In this document: positions 1 to 12,800 of the stretch, piece after piece
How the letters are laid out: the number at the start of each line of letters is the position of its first letter
How positions within the stretch are numbered: the stretch's first letter is position 1
DNA from: Patagioenas fasciata
Lineage: Eukaryota; Chordata; Aves; Columbiformes; Columbidae
Direction: 5' to 3'
NCBI RefSeq assembly: GCF_037038585.1
Contig: NC_092522.1
Coordinates: 124,788,661-124,852,660, forward strand
Length of the DNA stretch: 64,000 nucleotides
Made by a program: the position numbers and the translations under genes
Notes under the pieces: model-generated
The model's input: the letters and a program-made list of their open reading frames with translations, nothing else
Databases searched by the model: none
What the model was told of the DNA's origin: nothing

Positions 1-537
1 GTTCAATATCTTGAAGCAGTTCCCATGTGGAGCCCAACACGGCACCCAGGGCCTGTGGGGTGAAGGCATCAAACACTAAACCATGGGAGGACGTGGAGAA
101 CACTGTGATTATACACAAATATACACATAGGTACCCATATCTCTGTGTTTTACACACACAGCAAGCAGATATAAGATCTATGCTACTACAGACCATCCTC
201 AAGTGGATCTGTATCGACAGACAAAGGGAAGATTTTAAATCTTCCACTTTGGTTCGAGCTTTTCAAGCTCAGAATTTCCTGCCTGGAAAAATCTCAAGTG
301 TTTTGGGCCCATCCAGTAAAATAAAACATGAATATTTTTTTTTTCCCCCAACAAGCACAAGTTTCTCTTGGAAAAATCCAGTTTGTGTAGCTGTGTTACA
401 GGTTCTAGCCAGAAATTAACAGCTTGGCCTATGCTTGTATCAGAATTTAAATGAAAATATTAGATATACAGAGAATATTTGATTTATGTCCTTCCAGTGT
501 GAAGCGGGGCTGATGGAAAGGGAAGAATTTGTATAAT

Positions 538-775
538 CCCAGAATGTCAGGGGTTGGAAGGGACCTGGAAAGCTCATCCAGTGCAATCCCCCCATGGAGC
601 AGGAACACCCAGCTGAGGTTCCACAGGAAGGGGTCCAGGCGGGTTTGAATGTCTGCAGAGAAGGAGACTCCACAACCTCCCTGGGCAGCCTGGGCCAGGC
701 TCTGCCACCCTCACCCCCAACAAGTTGCTTCTCAAGTTTAAGCAGAACCTCCTGTGTTCCAGTTTGCACCCATAA
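538..775 (-). mobile_element. CR1 LINE, 3' fragment
   Basis: The plus strand begins with the reverse complement of a CR1 tail (CCAGAATGTCAGGGGTTGGA) and continues through the shared 3' UTR. It is a 5'-truncated copy in an ESCO2 intron near the last exon. Confidence 0.9.
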
Positions 776-834
776 ACACTTTTTGCTGTGATCGTGGTTT
801 GAAGGACAAACCCGGGATGGGATCCTGCTCCTAC

Positions 835-3800
835 CTGACCACGTCCACCATGCGCCGGGCGATGCCTTTTCCGCGCCGGGGCCCGAACACCCAGATCCTG
901 CTGACGCCGCAGAGCGCGGGCTCGGCCCGGCTGGAGCAGCGCCAGGCGCGCTGGGGCTGCTGCGGGGCCTGCGGATCGGGGGACGCGGCGGCTCCCGCCT
1001 CCGACAGCACCCGGAACGCCTGTGGGACGAGAGGACGCATCAAAACGTTCCTTATTGCCCCAATAACAGCACGAGCTTTGCTTTAATTTCTTTGTTGTTT
1101 GGTTTTTTTTTGGGAGGGGGTTGTTTTTTCATAGAATTGTTGAGGTCAAAGACCCTCAAGATCACCAAGTCCAACCATTACCTGTCCCATGTCCTGAGAA
1201 CCTCATGTCCGTCTGTCCAGCCCTCCAGGGATGGTGACTCCAGCACTGCCCTGGGCAGCCTGTTCCAATGCCCCACAGCCCTTTGGGGAAGAAATTGTTC
1301 CCCACATCCAACCTCAACCTCCCCTGGCGCAACTTGAGGCCATTTCCTCTGCTCCTGGCGCTTGTTCCTTCACTCCAACTCCTTTCAGGCAGTTGGAGAG
1401 AACTGGTTTTATTTCCTCAGCTTGATCTCCCCCCATCCCACATTTCTGACACACAAACATCCCCAGTGATTCGCAGTTTCCCCCTCTCCCCCTTTAATTA
1501 AAACCACGTACCTGCTTGATTGACTCAGCCACTAAGCACCCAACGATCATCTTCTCGTTGGACACAAACAAGTACATTTTCGTCTTGGCTGGGCAGCTCA
1601 AAGAAACTTGCTTAAATCCCAGTTCATTATCTACAATTTCTCGCACATCTTCTGCCTAAGCAAACAAAACTGGAGCGTTAGGAAATAACACGCACATTCT
1701 TTGGCGTGAAAATTGTCAGAAAGAGGCCCCGTTTCCTCAAACAAGCTTGTTTTTAAACCAAATCAGGCCCTAATGGTGTGGAGAATGTTAAAGAATGGGC
1801 TTTCACTTGTGTCTTAACCCCTCTATGCTCTAGCAAAGCGCACCTGCCTCTCACCCCAGTCCTTAGGGTGGAAAAGATGAGGTTATGTTGGTCAAATAAG
1901 AGCCAAAGCATCAGTGCAGGGCTGGAGTGTTGGGGTGGGTGTCCACAGCCCCCTTGGCTCTGCTGACCACGTGTGATCCGTCCTGGGAGCTGAGCCAAAG
2001 CTCGGTTACAACACAACCCCCCAATCAACAAGCCTGTACCTTCTTGACGGCGTATTTCGGGTCATCTGGAAGGATCAGGACAATTTTCCCATCCCAGAAC
2101 TCGGCCACAACTCGCTCTTTCTTCCAGCCCTGCCACAGGGGGGAAAGAGAAAACAAACAAGTGGTTTAGCACGAGAGGAAGCGACTCCGTGAAAAATCTG
2201 GCACATGAAGCTGTAATTCGAACCACTTCAGCTTTCAGGAATAAAACCAAGTTACGCTCAAAGTGGTGAAGACAGAGTCGCTGGAGCTGCTTGACTTGCA
2301 CTTTAACGTCCCCCGCGGGTGACAAACGCTGCATCCAGATGTCACACGCGGTTCCCCCACTCGTCCTGGCCTTACCACGTATCTGAGCCCCTCGAGGAAG
2401 CGCTCGTGGTGCTGGATGTGCTGCGCCTCGTCCTCCGGGCTGGCCGCCGTGTAGATCATCCCGCACGACTTGCAAAGCACGGCACCAAAATGCTTCTGAC
2501 CCGCGTCCTGGTGACAAACAGAATCACCTGGGCGCTCCAAAACCGCGTTTGGTTTAAGGAACGAGCTTAAGAATCGATTCTAGATACAATAATCAAAGAT
2601 TCAAGTATTTGTTTTCATTTGGATTCGTGGAGGGGAGGACAAGCTGCTGCTTATTTGCAGAATAATCAGAACTTTATGGCATTAAATTATCCAGGGATGG
2701 TTCACCCCCCACCTCTGGGCAACCTGGGCCAGGCTCTCACCACCCCCATGGTGAAGAATTTCTTCCTCATATCTGATCTAAATCCCCCCTCTTTTAGTTT
2801 CAAACCATCACCCCTTGTCCTATCACTTATACACAATTAACGTGCTATTTGGAACAAACCCTGAAATAGTTTGGCAACATCCTCACTGAGGAAACGATGC
2901 AAAAGATGAAATTCTGTCTAATTCCGTATAGTCTTTTCATCAGTGATCTAAAAACAACCTCATTTCTACCTCTGTCAGTGGAGGGAGGGGAAGAGAAGGA
3001 ATCAAACAGCAGCTGTGTGACCAACAGCAGGTTGCTCCCTGTAGTGAAGTGAAGCCGGGTTTAAGGACTCAACATTTCCCTGCACCGGCTGCTCTCCTGT
3101 CCCCACGTCCTAGTTTGGGCTTCCCCTGGTGTCACAGCACCCGCAGGTTGTCCCTCATGGGCACAGCGCTTCCAAATGCAGCCAAGATCACAGAATCCCA
3201 GAATGTCAGGGGTTGGAAGGGCCCTGGAAAGCTCATCCAGCGCAATCCCCCCATGGAGCAGGAACACCCAGCTGAGGTTCCACAGGAAGGGGTCCAGGCG
3301 GGTTTGAATGTCTGCAGAGAAGGAGACTCCACAACCCCCCTGGGCAGCCTGGGCCAGGCTCTGACACCCTCACCCTGAAAAAGTTTCTTCTCCTCTTTCA
3401 GTGGAACCTCCTGTGTTCCAGTTTGCACCCGTTGCCCCTTGTCCTGTCACTGGTTGTCACCCAGAAGAGCCTGGCTCCATCCTCCTGACACTCCCCCTTT
3501 CCATATTGATCCCCAGGAATGAGTCCCCCCTCAGTCTCCTCTTCTCCAGCTCCAGAGCCCCAGCTCCCTCAGCCTTTCCTCACACGGGAGATGCTCCACT
3601 CCCTTCAGCATCTTGGTGGCTGCGCTGGACTCTCTCCAGCAGTTCCCTGTCCTTCTGGAACTGAGGGGCCACAACTGGACACAAGATTCCAGGTGTGGTC
3701 TCCCCAGGGCAGAGCAGAGGGGCAGGAGAACCTCTCTGACCTACTGACCACCCCCTTCTAACCCACCCCAGGTCCCATTGGCCTTCCTGGCCACAAGGGC

Positions 3801-6800
3801 CCAGTGCTGGCTCATGCTCACCCTGCTGTCCCCAGGACCCCCAGGTCCCTTTCCCCTACACTGCTCTCTAATAGCTCATTCCCCAACTTACACTGGAACC
3901 TGGGGTTGTTCCTGCCCAGATTCAAGACTCTACACTTGCCCTTGTTCTATTTCATTATATTTTTCCCGCCCAGCTCTCCATCCTGTCCAGGTCTCTGATG
4001 GCAGCACAGCTTCCAGTGTCAGCCACTCCTCCCAGCTTGGTGTCACCAGCAAACTTGTTGATAGTGCACTCTGTTCCCTCAAGATAGCAATGACTGCTGA
4101 GCATGTTCTGCTGCTTTCATCTCAGCGCTCAAAACACTTAAAAATTCATAGCTGCGAGGTCCTAAATCTGACAGAAATCACACAAACAACTCAAAAGATG
4201 CTGATCAGCAGACAACAGCGATCGCACCAGCACCGCTCCCTCGAGAAACCGGCTTGGAAAAGTCGGCATGTCACCGAGCGAGAATGAACGGTTTACAAAA
4301 CAAATTATTCGTTGCTGAGTGTCTGTTTTCTGGAAACCCATACGGGTGATGGCTCCAGGGCACACCAGCCTCAGTAACACTGTTTGGGCCTCCTCCTGCT
4401 CCAAAATCAGTTCTCCGCACTGAAGGGCAGCAGCAGGAAGACCGGCATGGAGCTACCAGAGGCAGCTGGTTGTTCTCAGTGAGCTTGTTGGGGCTCAGCC
4501 TCGGTCATGCATCCCTGCTCCTTGTTGCACAACCCTGCTCCCTGTTGTATGTCCCTGCTCCTTGCTGCACGTCCCTGCTCAATATTGCACATCCTTGCTC
4601 CTCATCACACATCCTTGCTCCTCACTACATGTCCATGGTCATTGCTGCACGTCCCTGCTCCTCACTGCATGTCTGTGGTCCCCGTCACGTGTCCCTGGTC
4701 CCCATTGCACATCCTTGCTCCTAATCCCACATCCTTTCTCCTCCCTGCGTGTCCCTGGTCATTGTTGCACGTCTCTGCTACTCACTGCACATCCCTGCTC
4801 CCCATCGTACGTCCCTGCTCCTCCTTGCATGTCCCTGGTCCCCATTGTACAACCCTGGTCCCCGTTGCACATCCTTGCTCCTCATCCCACATCCTTGCTC
4901 CTCGCTGTACGTCCCTGGTCGTTGTCACGTGTCCCTGCCCCTCACTACACGTCCCTGCTCCTCATCCCCCATCCCTGCTCATTGTTGCATATCCCTGCTC
5001 CCCGCTGTACGCCTCTGCTCGTCGCACATCCTTGCTCCTCACTGCATGTCCCTGCTCGTTGTTGCACATCCCTGCTCCTCACTGCACACCCCTGCTTGTT
5101 GCACATCCTTGCTCCCCACTACACGTCCCTGCCCCTCACCAGATGCCCCTGCTCATTGTTGCACATCCCTGCTCCCCATCTCACACCTCTGCTCCTCCTT
5201 GCACGTCCCCGCTCTCCCGGCTGCCGTTTGCCCCTGCGGTCACAGCTCTGCACCAATTCTGCTCCCAAAGCAGGCCAGAAAACCACGGGAAAGGAAAATT
5301 ATCCGGCCAAATTCACTCCTACAGCATCCATACACGCTTGGCTGAGTTTCTCTTGGCCTTTTTTTTCTAGCGTTATGTTCCATAAATCTCTTTTTAATTC
5401 TAAAACGCAAGTCCCAGCGCAACCATAACAACCTATTTCCCAGCTCCTACCCTCTCCTCGTTTAATACTAAACACATTAATCACCGCCCTGTTATGCTCC
5501 TCAGCGCGATCGGTTTGAGGGTGACACGTGAGGAAACCCACTTATGGCTTCTCCTCGAGACATTTCCCTCGTTTCCTGACCACCGAGCCGCCCCGAGGAC
5601 CCAGCACGCCCCGAGGGAACCTTACGATGATCATCTGGTCCCGGGAGCTCCTGCTCAGCTCCTTCGCCTTCTTGCTTTTCTGTGAGGTGTGAGATGGTTT
5701 TGCAGGTGGGCTGGAGCCAAACGGAGAAGTCAGTTCATCCAGAGCAGCCTGCGGCCTGAAAATCATTGCAGAGAGATGGAAATTAGTGCAGACAACGGTT
5801 AACGTTATCTGTTGGGTATCAGGGCAGTGACTGCTATTCCAGAACAGCCCAAACTAAGCCAGGTACAGCAAAGCTTCTTGGCCGCTGTGGTGCCAACTCC
5901 TCCGGGGGAAGAGGCTCTAGAAATTGCACCAGAAACTCAATAACTCTTGATTAAGCATCTCTCCCACTTCCATGTTCATCCCATTCCCAGGATACCGGGA
6001 AAGCAGCAGCTCCTTGAACAGGCAGAGGGACAAACAGCGAAGTGAGGAGCAGAGGGGCAGGTCCATGAAGTGTGGAAACTGTGAGTGAAGAAATTGGTGC
6101 CCAAATCCAGCAGCTCCTTCCTCAAACCCTGGACATCCAAACCCCCTGCGCAGCCTCAGGGTTGTGGGCAGTGAGTTGCTCAGCTCCAGGAACCTGCCAC
6201 CCGAGCCTGAGCAGGATAAAACACACACAAAGTCTGCTCTAAACACTCCACAGATGCTTTCCTAACTTGTTTAGTTTGTGCACAAAATTACAGCCACCTA
6301 AACCATGTCTCTGCCCTTGGGTGGCTTGAGATGTGTGAGTTTGTGATGTCTCCTGTGGATGGAAGGGGAGACCAACGTGAGGAGCCGTGGCTGTGAACAC
6401 CTGGGAATGTGGGCACCGGAGTCTCAGGTGTCACCAGGGCTGTGTGACACACAGAACCGCAGCTCAGGGTCTGCACTGGGCTTCTGGGAGGTGACAGCAA
6501 GTGGGGACAACGGTCCTCCCTGCCAGGATCAGCAGCACCACAGAATCACTTTGGTTGGAAAAAAACCCTCAAGATCATCAAGTCCAACCATAACCCACCC
6601 CTGGCACTGCCTCATGTCCTGAGAACCTCATGTCCGTCTGTCCAACCCTCTAGGGATGGTGACTCCAGCACTGCCCTGGGCAGCCTGTTCCAATGCCCCA
6701 CAGCCCTTTGGGGAAGAAATTGTTCCCAGATCCAACCTCAACCTCCCCTGGGCAACTTGAGGCCGTTTCCTCTGCTCCTGGCGCTTGTTCCTGGGGAGCA

Positions 6801-9800
6801 GAGCCCGACCCCCCTGGCTCCAAGCTCCTTTCAGGCAGTTCAGAGATCAGAAGGTCTCCCCTCAGCTCCTGTTCTCCAGCTGAACCCCCCAGCTCCCTCA
6901 GCCGCTCCCATCACACTTGTGCTCCAGCCCCTCACCAGCTCCGTTCCCTTCTCTCCACTTTCTCCAGCACCTCAAGGCCTTTCTTGGCGTGAAGGGCCCA
7001 AAACCACCTCCAGGGTTGGCAGTTTGGCCTCCCCAGGTCCCAGCACAGGTTCGGTCACTGCCCTGGGCCTGCTGGCCACCCCAGTGCAGGTCCCAGCCAG
7101 GGTGCTGTGGCCTCTTGGCCACCTGGGCACACTGGCTCATGTTCAGCCACTGTCACCAGCACCCCCAGGGCCTTTTCCAGTCGTTCTTCCCCAGCTGCAG
7201 CGTTCATGGGGTTGTTGTGACCCAAGTGCCAGACATGACACTTGGCCTTGGTGACCCTCGAGACAATTGGCCTCAGCCCATCATCCAAAACCATCTCACA
7301 AAGCTCCAAGTGTTCCCATTTTGCGAGGAAAACCGATTCGTAAGTGCTCGCCACACCAGCACCACCATCCCCTCAAGGGGAAAAAAAGGGAATAAAGTGA
7401 AAAATTGAACCCAAAGAACTTCTGGAGCATTTCATCCAGGTTCTGATCAAGGTGGAGAGGAATTAGGCCAAGAGGAACTGTTTCATATTCAGATCCAGCC
7501 ATAGATATGTTACATCAATTTTTGACTTTACAATGTGGGTTTCAGCTACCGGAAGCACATTGTGCAGGGTGTTAATAATTTAATTAATAATAATCTAACC
7601 CACCTTCAGGCTTCTGTAGATAGGGTGGTATTTCTTAAGCAATCATACAAGTGGGAAATTGTAACTGTTGCGCAGCGAACCTTAACATGGAACTAATTTA
7701 GAGATACACCAAACGATTTTATAGGTTTGGCTGCTAAGGAGAATTTCCGGAGCGGAGACTCGATGGAGGGAACGTTTATGCTCATCAGCCCCCCCGAGAA
7801 CTGTGAAGCCGAGAGCGTTTGCACTTAATGACAAACACGGGGATTTCCACCCGTTCTGGGTCCCGCCTGCGCCACCAAAGCCACTTGAAAACGCCACATG
7901 AGGAAGCAAAGCAAATAGCGCAGTCAGATCTCGCTTTCAACACCCCCGCTGCAGTAGCGACTTCTGGAACGGTTTATTTGGCTCTTTTAGGAGCAAATTC
8001 AAGTGGGTGTTTTTCATATGTTCACACTGAGCTTGGCTCAGAATGCTTGAGTTGGTAACAAAACGCATCAAGAAGTCGATTCAGTATGGGCGAGGGATTA
8101 GCGGCTCTGGTTCTCGTGTGGGCAAACAAGGCTTTTCCCACTATGAGCACGGCAGCAAATTAATGGAAGAAATCAGCTAATTGGAAGCAGAGCCACCAGG
8201 CAGCAAAATTACACCTTGCCAGCAAAACGTTTAGCAAGATGACGCTTTTCAGAGTCACAAAGGAAACTTCACACGTTTGTGATTTGTTTCCAAATATCAA
8301 ACGTGGCCCAGCAGGTTTGTAAAACACCCACTCAGGTGAGCACGGGAAAGCGGGAGATTCCGTTAATCCTTTTCACCCCTTTTTATTAATATTACAACTT
8401 CTGTCTTGCCTTTGGCAGCCGGATCTGAACTTCTGAGCGCGCTGCCGCACTGAAAATGTACCTGGTTTAAATAACAACGAAGCGCAATACAAAGCAGAGC
8501 TGGGCAGTAAGTGATGGTTGCACTGGGGTGGTTTCTGTGCAGGATGTTGCTCAGTGTTGGCCATGGCGCTGTTCACTTACAAATGTACAATCACAGGAGG
8601 AGTTATTGTGGAAAAGCAATGAGCTGATGGCATGGAGATCGGTTTGGTGCTCAATGTAAGGAATATATGAAGAGCCAAACCCTGATGAGGTCCTAGCGAG
8701 GGACGGTGACACCTCCCTGCACCGAGTAAGACAAAGACACCGTGGTTTGGCACCAACTCACGTTGTATTTAGCGCCATCGAGTCTCTGGGAAGTCACTGC
8801 TCATTGTAGACACTCCAGATATGGAGATATAGAGATACAGAACATGTAGAAGTCACATAAATAACTAAAAATCCCTTTACGGGCCCAAAAGACCCCCAGG
8901 TTGTGCCATTCTTAGTGATAAATATATCCTGAAACAGTCTCCCTTGTTCTAATGATTTTATCATTAGAAACAGCCATGAGAAAACTGATCTTTCCTATTT
9001 AGCGAGAGAAAATAATCAGCTCAATAATATGTATTATACAAATTCACAGGTAAAAGGTCCTACAGACAGTAAAATATGTGTATTTCCTTATCCATGGGCC
9101 AACATCCCTCTAAACCAACAGCTTTCATCTTCCCTTTAAACAGAAAGCAAAGAAAACCCTCTAAAAACCCCAGACTCCCCAACCTTCCAAGGATGGGGAG
9201 AAAGCGAAGTTACTGTTTTTAGAACTAGTATTATTATTATTATTTTTAAATAACCATTCAGAAACGACACTTTTGATCCTTCTTGAAGGGAGCTGGCAAA
9301 TACAAACCCACCTTTTCTTGCTGGTCGGGGCTGTGCTGAATATGGGGTAGACGACGGCGCTGGAAGGAGACGCTGGAAAACACAAGAGACGTTATTGCGG
9401 TTTCGGATCCTTTTTGGTTGCAGAACCAGAAATTCCAACACCAAGGAGGCTTCAAAACAACCCACAGCAGTGAAATCCAACTCTATAATGAGTTTATAAG
9501 AGCAATGGGAAGCTGGCGATGCTGCAGGATATAAAATTTATCTCCATAAGTGTAACTTAGCATTTAGCGTTTCCTTGGTTATTCATTAAGGGTGTTAATT
9601 AAGCACAGGTTTCTCCATTTGCCATTATTTTGGCTGAGTATGAACGCACAGCTTCATCCTGGAGAAACTGCGAAATGACAGCAGTTTTAGGATCATATAG
9701 CAAAGATTTTGATAAGTAAAACTAACCAAATTATTAATTAGGGATATATCTTCCCTCCGGTGTAAAAGGTTTAGGGACGAGAGCGTTTTATGCACTGAGT

Positions 9801-12800
9801 GCATTCGCAAATAGACACAAATTACAGAATGCTAAAGTGTGTAAGCAAGAACAGGTTTGGAGAAAGAGTGAGCCTACAGAAAATGGGCTTAAAGTTCCAA
9901 AGGCAGATAAATAAGTTCCCATGTGAAGCAAAACTAAAGGGAAATGGGGAAAAAAGCTCAGGGGTGTTGGCGATTCCTTCAATAAATGGATTAAGAGCAG
10001 CTGGGTCGGAAAGACGTGGAGGAAAAGACAAATGTGAGTAAATGTGGAGTTTTTCCTGAAGGAACCACAAGGGGAACAGAACCTGGGGAAGCCGAGCGGG
10101 AACGGGAAGGGGTTGAGGCAAAAAGGCCAAATTGCCAAATCAGCTTCACCTGAGAAGGCCACGGAAACAAGCGGAAAACCCTGGAGGAACCACTTAAACC
10201 AGCTGGCAAAACACTTGGTGCGGTTTTAGTTCAGTCACCAATAAAGAAATGGTTGTGATGAGGTCGTCAGCGCAATCAAGACACAAAGAGTGATGAATTC
10301 CCACAGCTGGGGAAGGGTGTGAAGAGAACTCTCAGGTAAATTAGATCTTTTCAGATGAGTGAACCCAGGGCTGCTGAGGCCAGAACAGCAAATGCTGCTT
10401 CATTTTAGGGAGAAAAATGGAGAAAGGAGGAAATGAGGATAAAATAACACAAGCTCAGCCCCTGCAAACATCCACATTAGCACATATTTGGGAGATGAGA
10501 CAGCAGGTAGAGGCCAACACAATATTTGAGCAACGTGGTTTAGTTTTGATTATTACCAAGAGGAAAAATAACCAATGTATTGAAACATATATATATGGAG
10601 CTTCTGAAAATCCCTTTGCGTTAGTGGGGAAATACAGTGGTTACAAACCAACCGTGATTCTGTGGTTATAAACCAACCGGGAGGGTCAAAGAAATAATGA
10701 TTGTTAATGCTTCGTTGCCAAAACAGAAAGTGTGGAGTGGAGTTTCCTCGGTGATTATCAAGAGGAAATAATAATAGATCCTTATAACTGTGGAGATAAA
10801 AGAGCACGTAGTTTAATTTAAAAAGAGTTCTTAGGTTGAGAAACAGATTGAAATAAGGATAAGGGGACACTGCACTGAACAGCAATGAGGAAATAAGAGA
10901 GAGATCAACCCTCAGGGCAGCAGCTGCCTGGAAAACACTCGGGTTGCTTTAAAGAAAGGAAAAATAGGTTTTCTGTGAGGTGTATTAATTAATGTCTTCC
11001 TGCTAATTAGTGCTGGTGAAGCTCAGATGGGTTTGGGAGCAGCACAGTAAAACATATAGAAAATAGAGAAATGAAAAGTCAGATGCCTAAAAATCCTGGT
11101 TTCTGACGGCAAATGGGAAGAATCGGGATAATGGTCCAGGGAGAAAGGAATGGGGGGGGAAAACAATAGGATTCGGATGCAACGATTTCCCAAATCTTAC
11201 AGGGAATGTAGCAAAGCAAAGAGGGAAGATGGGCCATAGACATCAGGAAAAGAACCAATTTATAGTGCTTAAGAATAAGAGATTGATCAGGGAGACGGCA
11301 GCGTCTCCCTAATTACCAAACCGCTAATTAAAACACCAAATGATGCGGGAGATGGGAATTGAGCAGAGCGGGTCCTGCTGGGGGAAAACCAGGTAAAGAG
11401 AGATTTTTCCACCTCCTTTTCCTGCAGGAATAAAGTTCATAGACCAAAACGTGGATAATCCAGCTCACCTTGTTTCTTGGCGTGAGGTGGAGAGTGGCTG
11501 GAGACAATAACGCAATCGTCCGACTCACAGGTGGTGGAGGAACCAACTTCATCACCATCCTATAAATTAAAACCACATTTTTAGGGCAGAAAGAAAGTTG
11601 ATCAAGTTCTCAGGAGGCAGCCACAGAATCCCATGCATTCAAGGGGCGATAATTGACATTACAAAGCGGATTGTGCAAGAATAAAAGGCCGGTTTAGCAG
11701 AACCCGTGTCTCACCTGTTATTTAAATCACACCTGATCAACCTGAATTTGAAAATGGTTTTGATTTGGGTTTATTGCAGCATACGTGGGGGTTTATATCA
11801 TTTCTCACCTGTGTTTCTCTGCCTCATTCTCCAACTGTGCATCTTTTTGGAACCCTCTCATTAACGTTCTATGAAAAATTAATGTTTGCCAAGCTGATTT
11901 TTGCCTTCAATTCTGCTCTTTTTATATACAACAGCATATTAACTCCCATCTCATCAGCCCATTCCCATCTCAACAGCCCCCAGGTAAAGCCGTGGCCGAA
12001 TCCCAGCCCAGCTCAAGCCCAAACTTGGTTGATATTCTCAATTATCGCAGTAACGAAGTCACCAAATTCCTTTTCCAAACACTGTGCTGCTGTTTGAACT
12101 CTGAGAACCGGTTTCCAACCCAAAAATCTGTCACCGCGGCGGAATCAGGTGCTCTCAAGTTGTATTTTTAGTAGTACACGTGCAGGATGAGATGGTGCAA
12201 TATTTGTGTTTTATTAACGCTGCGTTGTGAAAAATATATTGATAATCAAGCCAGGAATGCGAGACGATAAAACAGCGCAGGTGAATAAAGGAGGTAACGA
12301 ACTGTTGGAGCGATATGGGGATATAAACCACATTAGCCCTATAAAAGCAGATCACATCTTGTTCGCTGCTTCTCTTTGGTATTTGGTGTAAATATAAAAT
12401 CCTGCAGTGTTTTTTGGTTGGGTTTTCCAGCTTGGAGGGCAGTGAATGGGGTGAAAGTGTCTGCAGAGCTGTTCCTGTCCGGTTGCCACCCCGAGATTCC
12501 CCTTTGGAGGGAAAACTCCCCATCCTGAGTTGGGCAGTTGGCTGGAGAACTGGTGGGGAATAACCTGATGAAATTTAACAAGGGCAAGTGTAGAGTCCTG
12601 CATCTGGGCAGGAACAACCCCAGGTTCCAGTATAGGTTGGGGAATGAGCTATTAGAGAGCAGTGTAGGGGAAAGGGACCTGGGGGTCCTGGGGACAGCAG
12701 GGTGAGCATGAGCCAGCACTGGGCCCTTGTGGCCAGGAAGCCAATGGTACCTGGGGTGGGTTAGAAGGGGGTGGTCAGTAGGTCAGAGAGGTTCTCCTGC

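Noticed and set aside
1-834. ESCO2 last exon
   Set aside because: I searched both strands for the conserved C-terminal block after [10 protein letters not shown] and found only CR1 and intron sequence, so it must lie beyond the left edge.
4507-5428. Three overlapping frames of about 200-290 codons
   Set aside because: All are readings of the 18-bp minisatellite.
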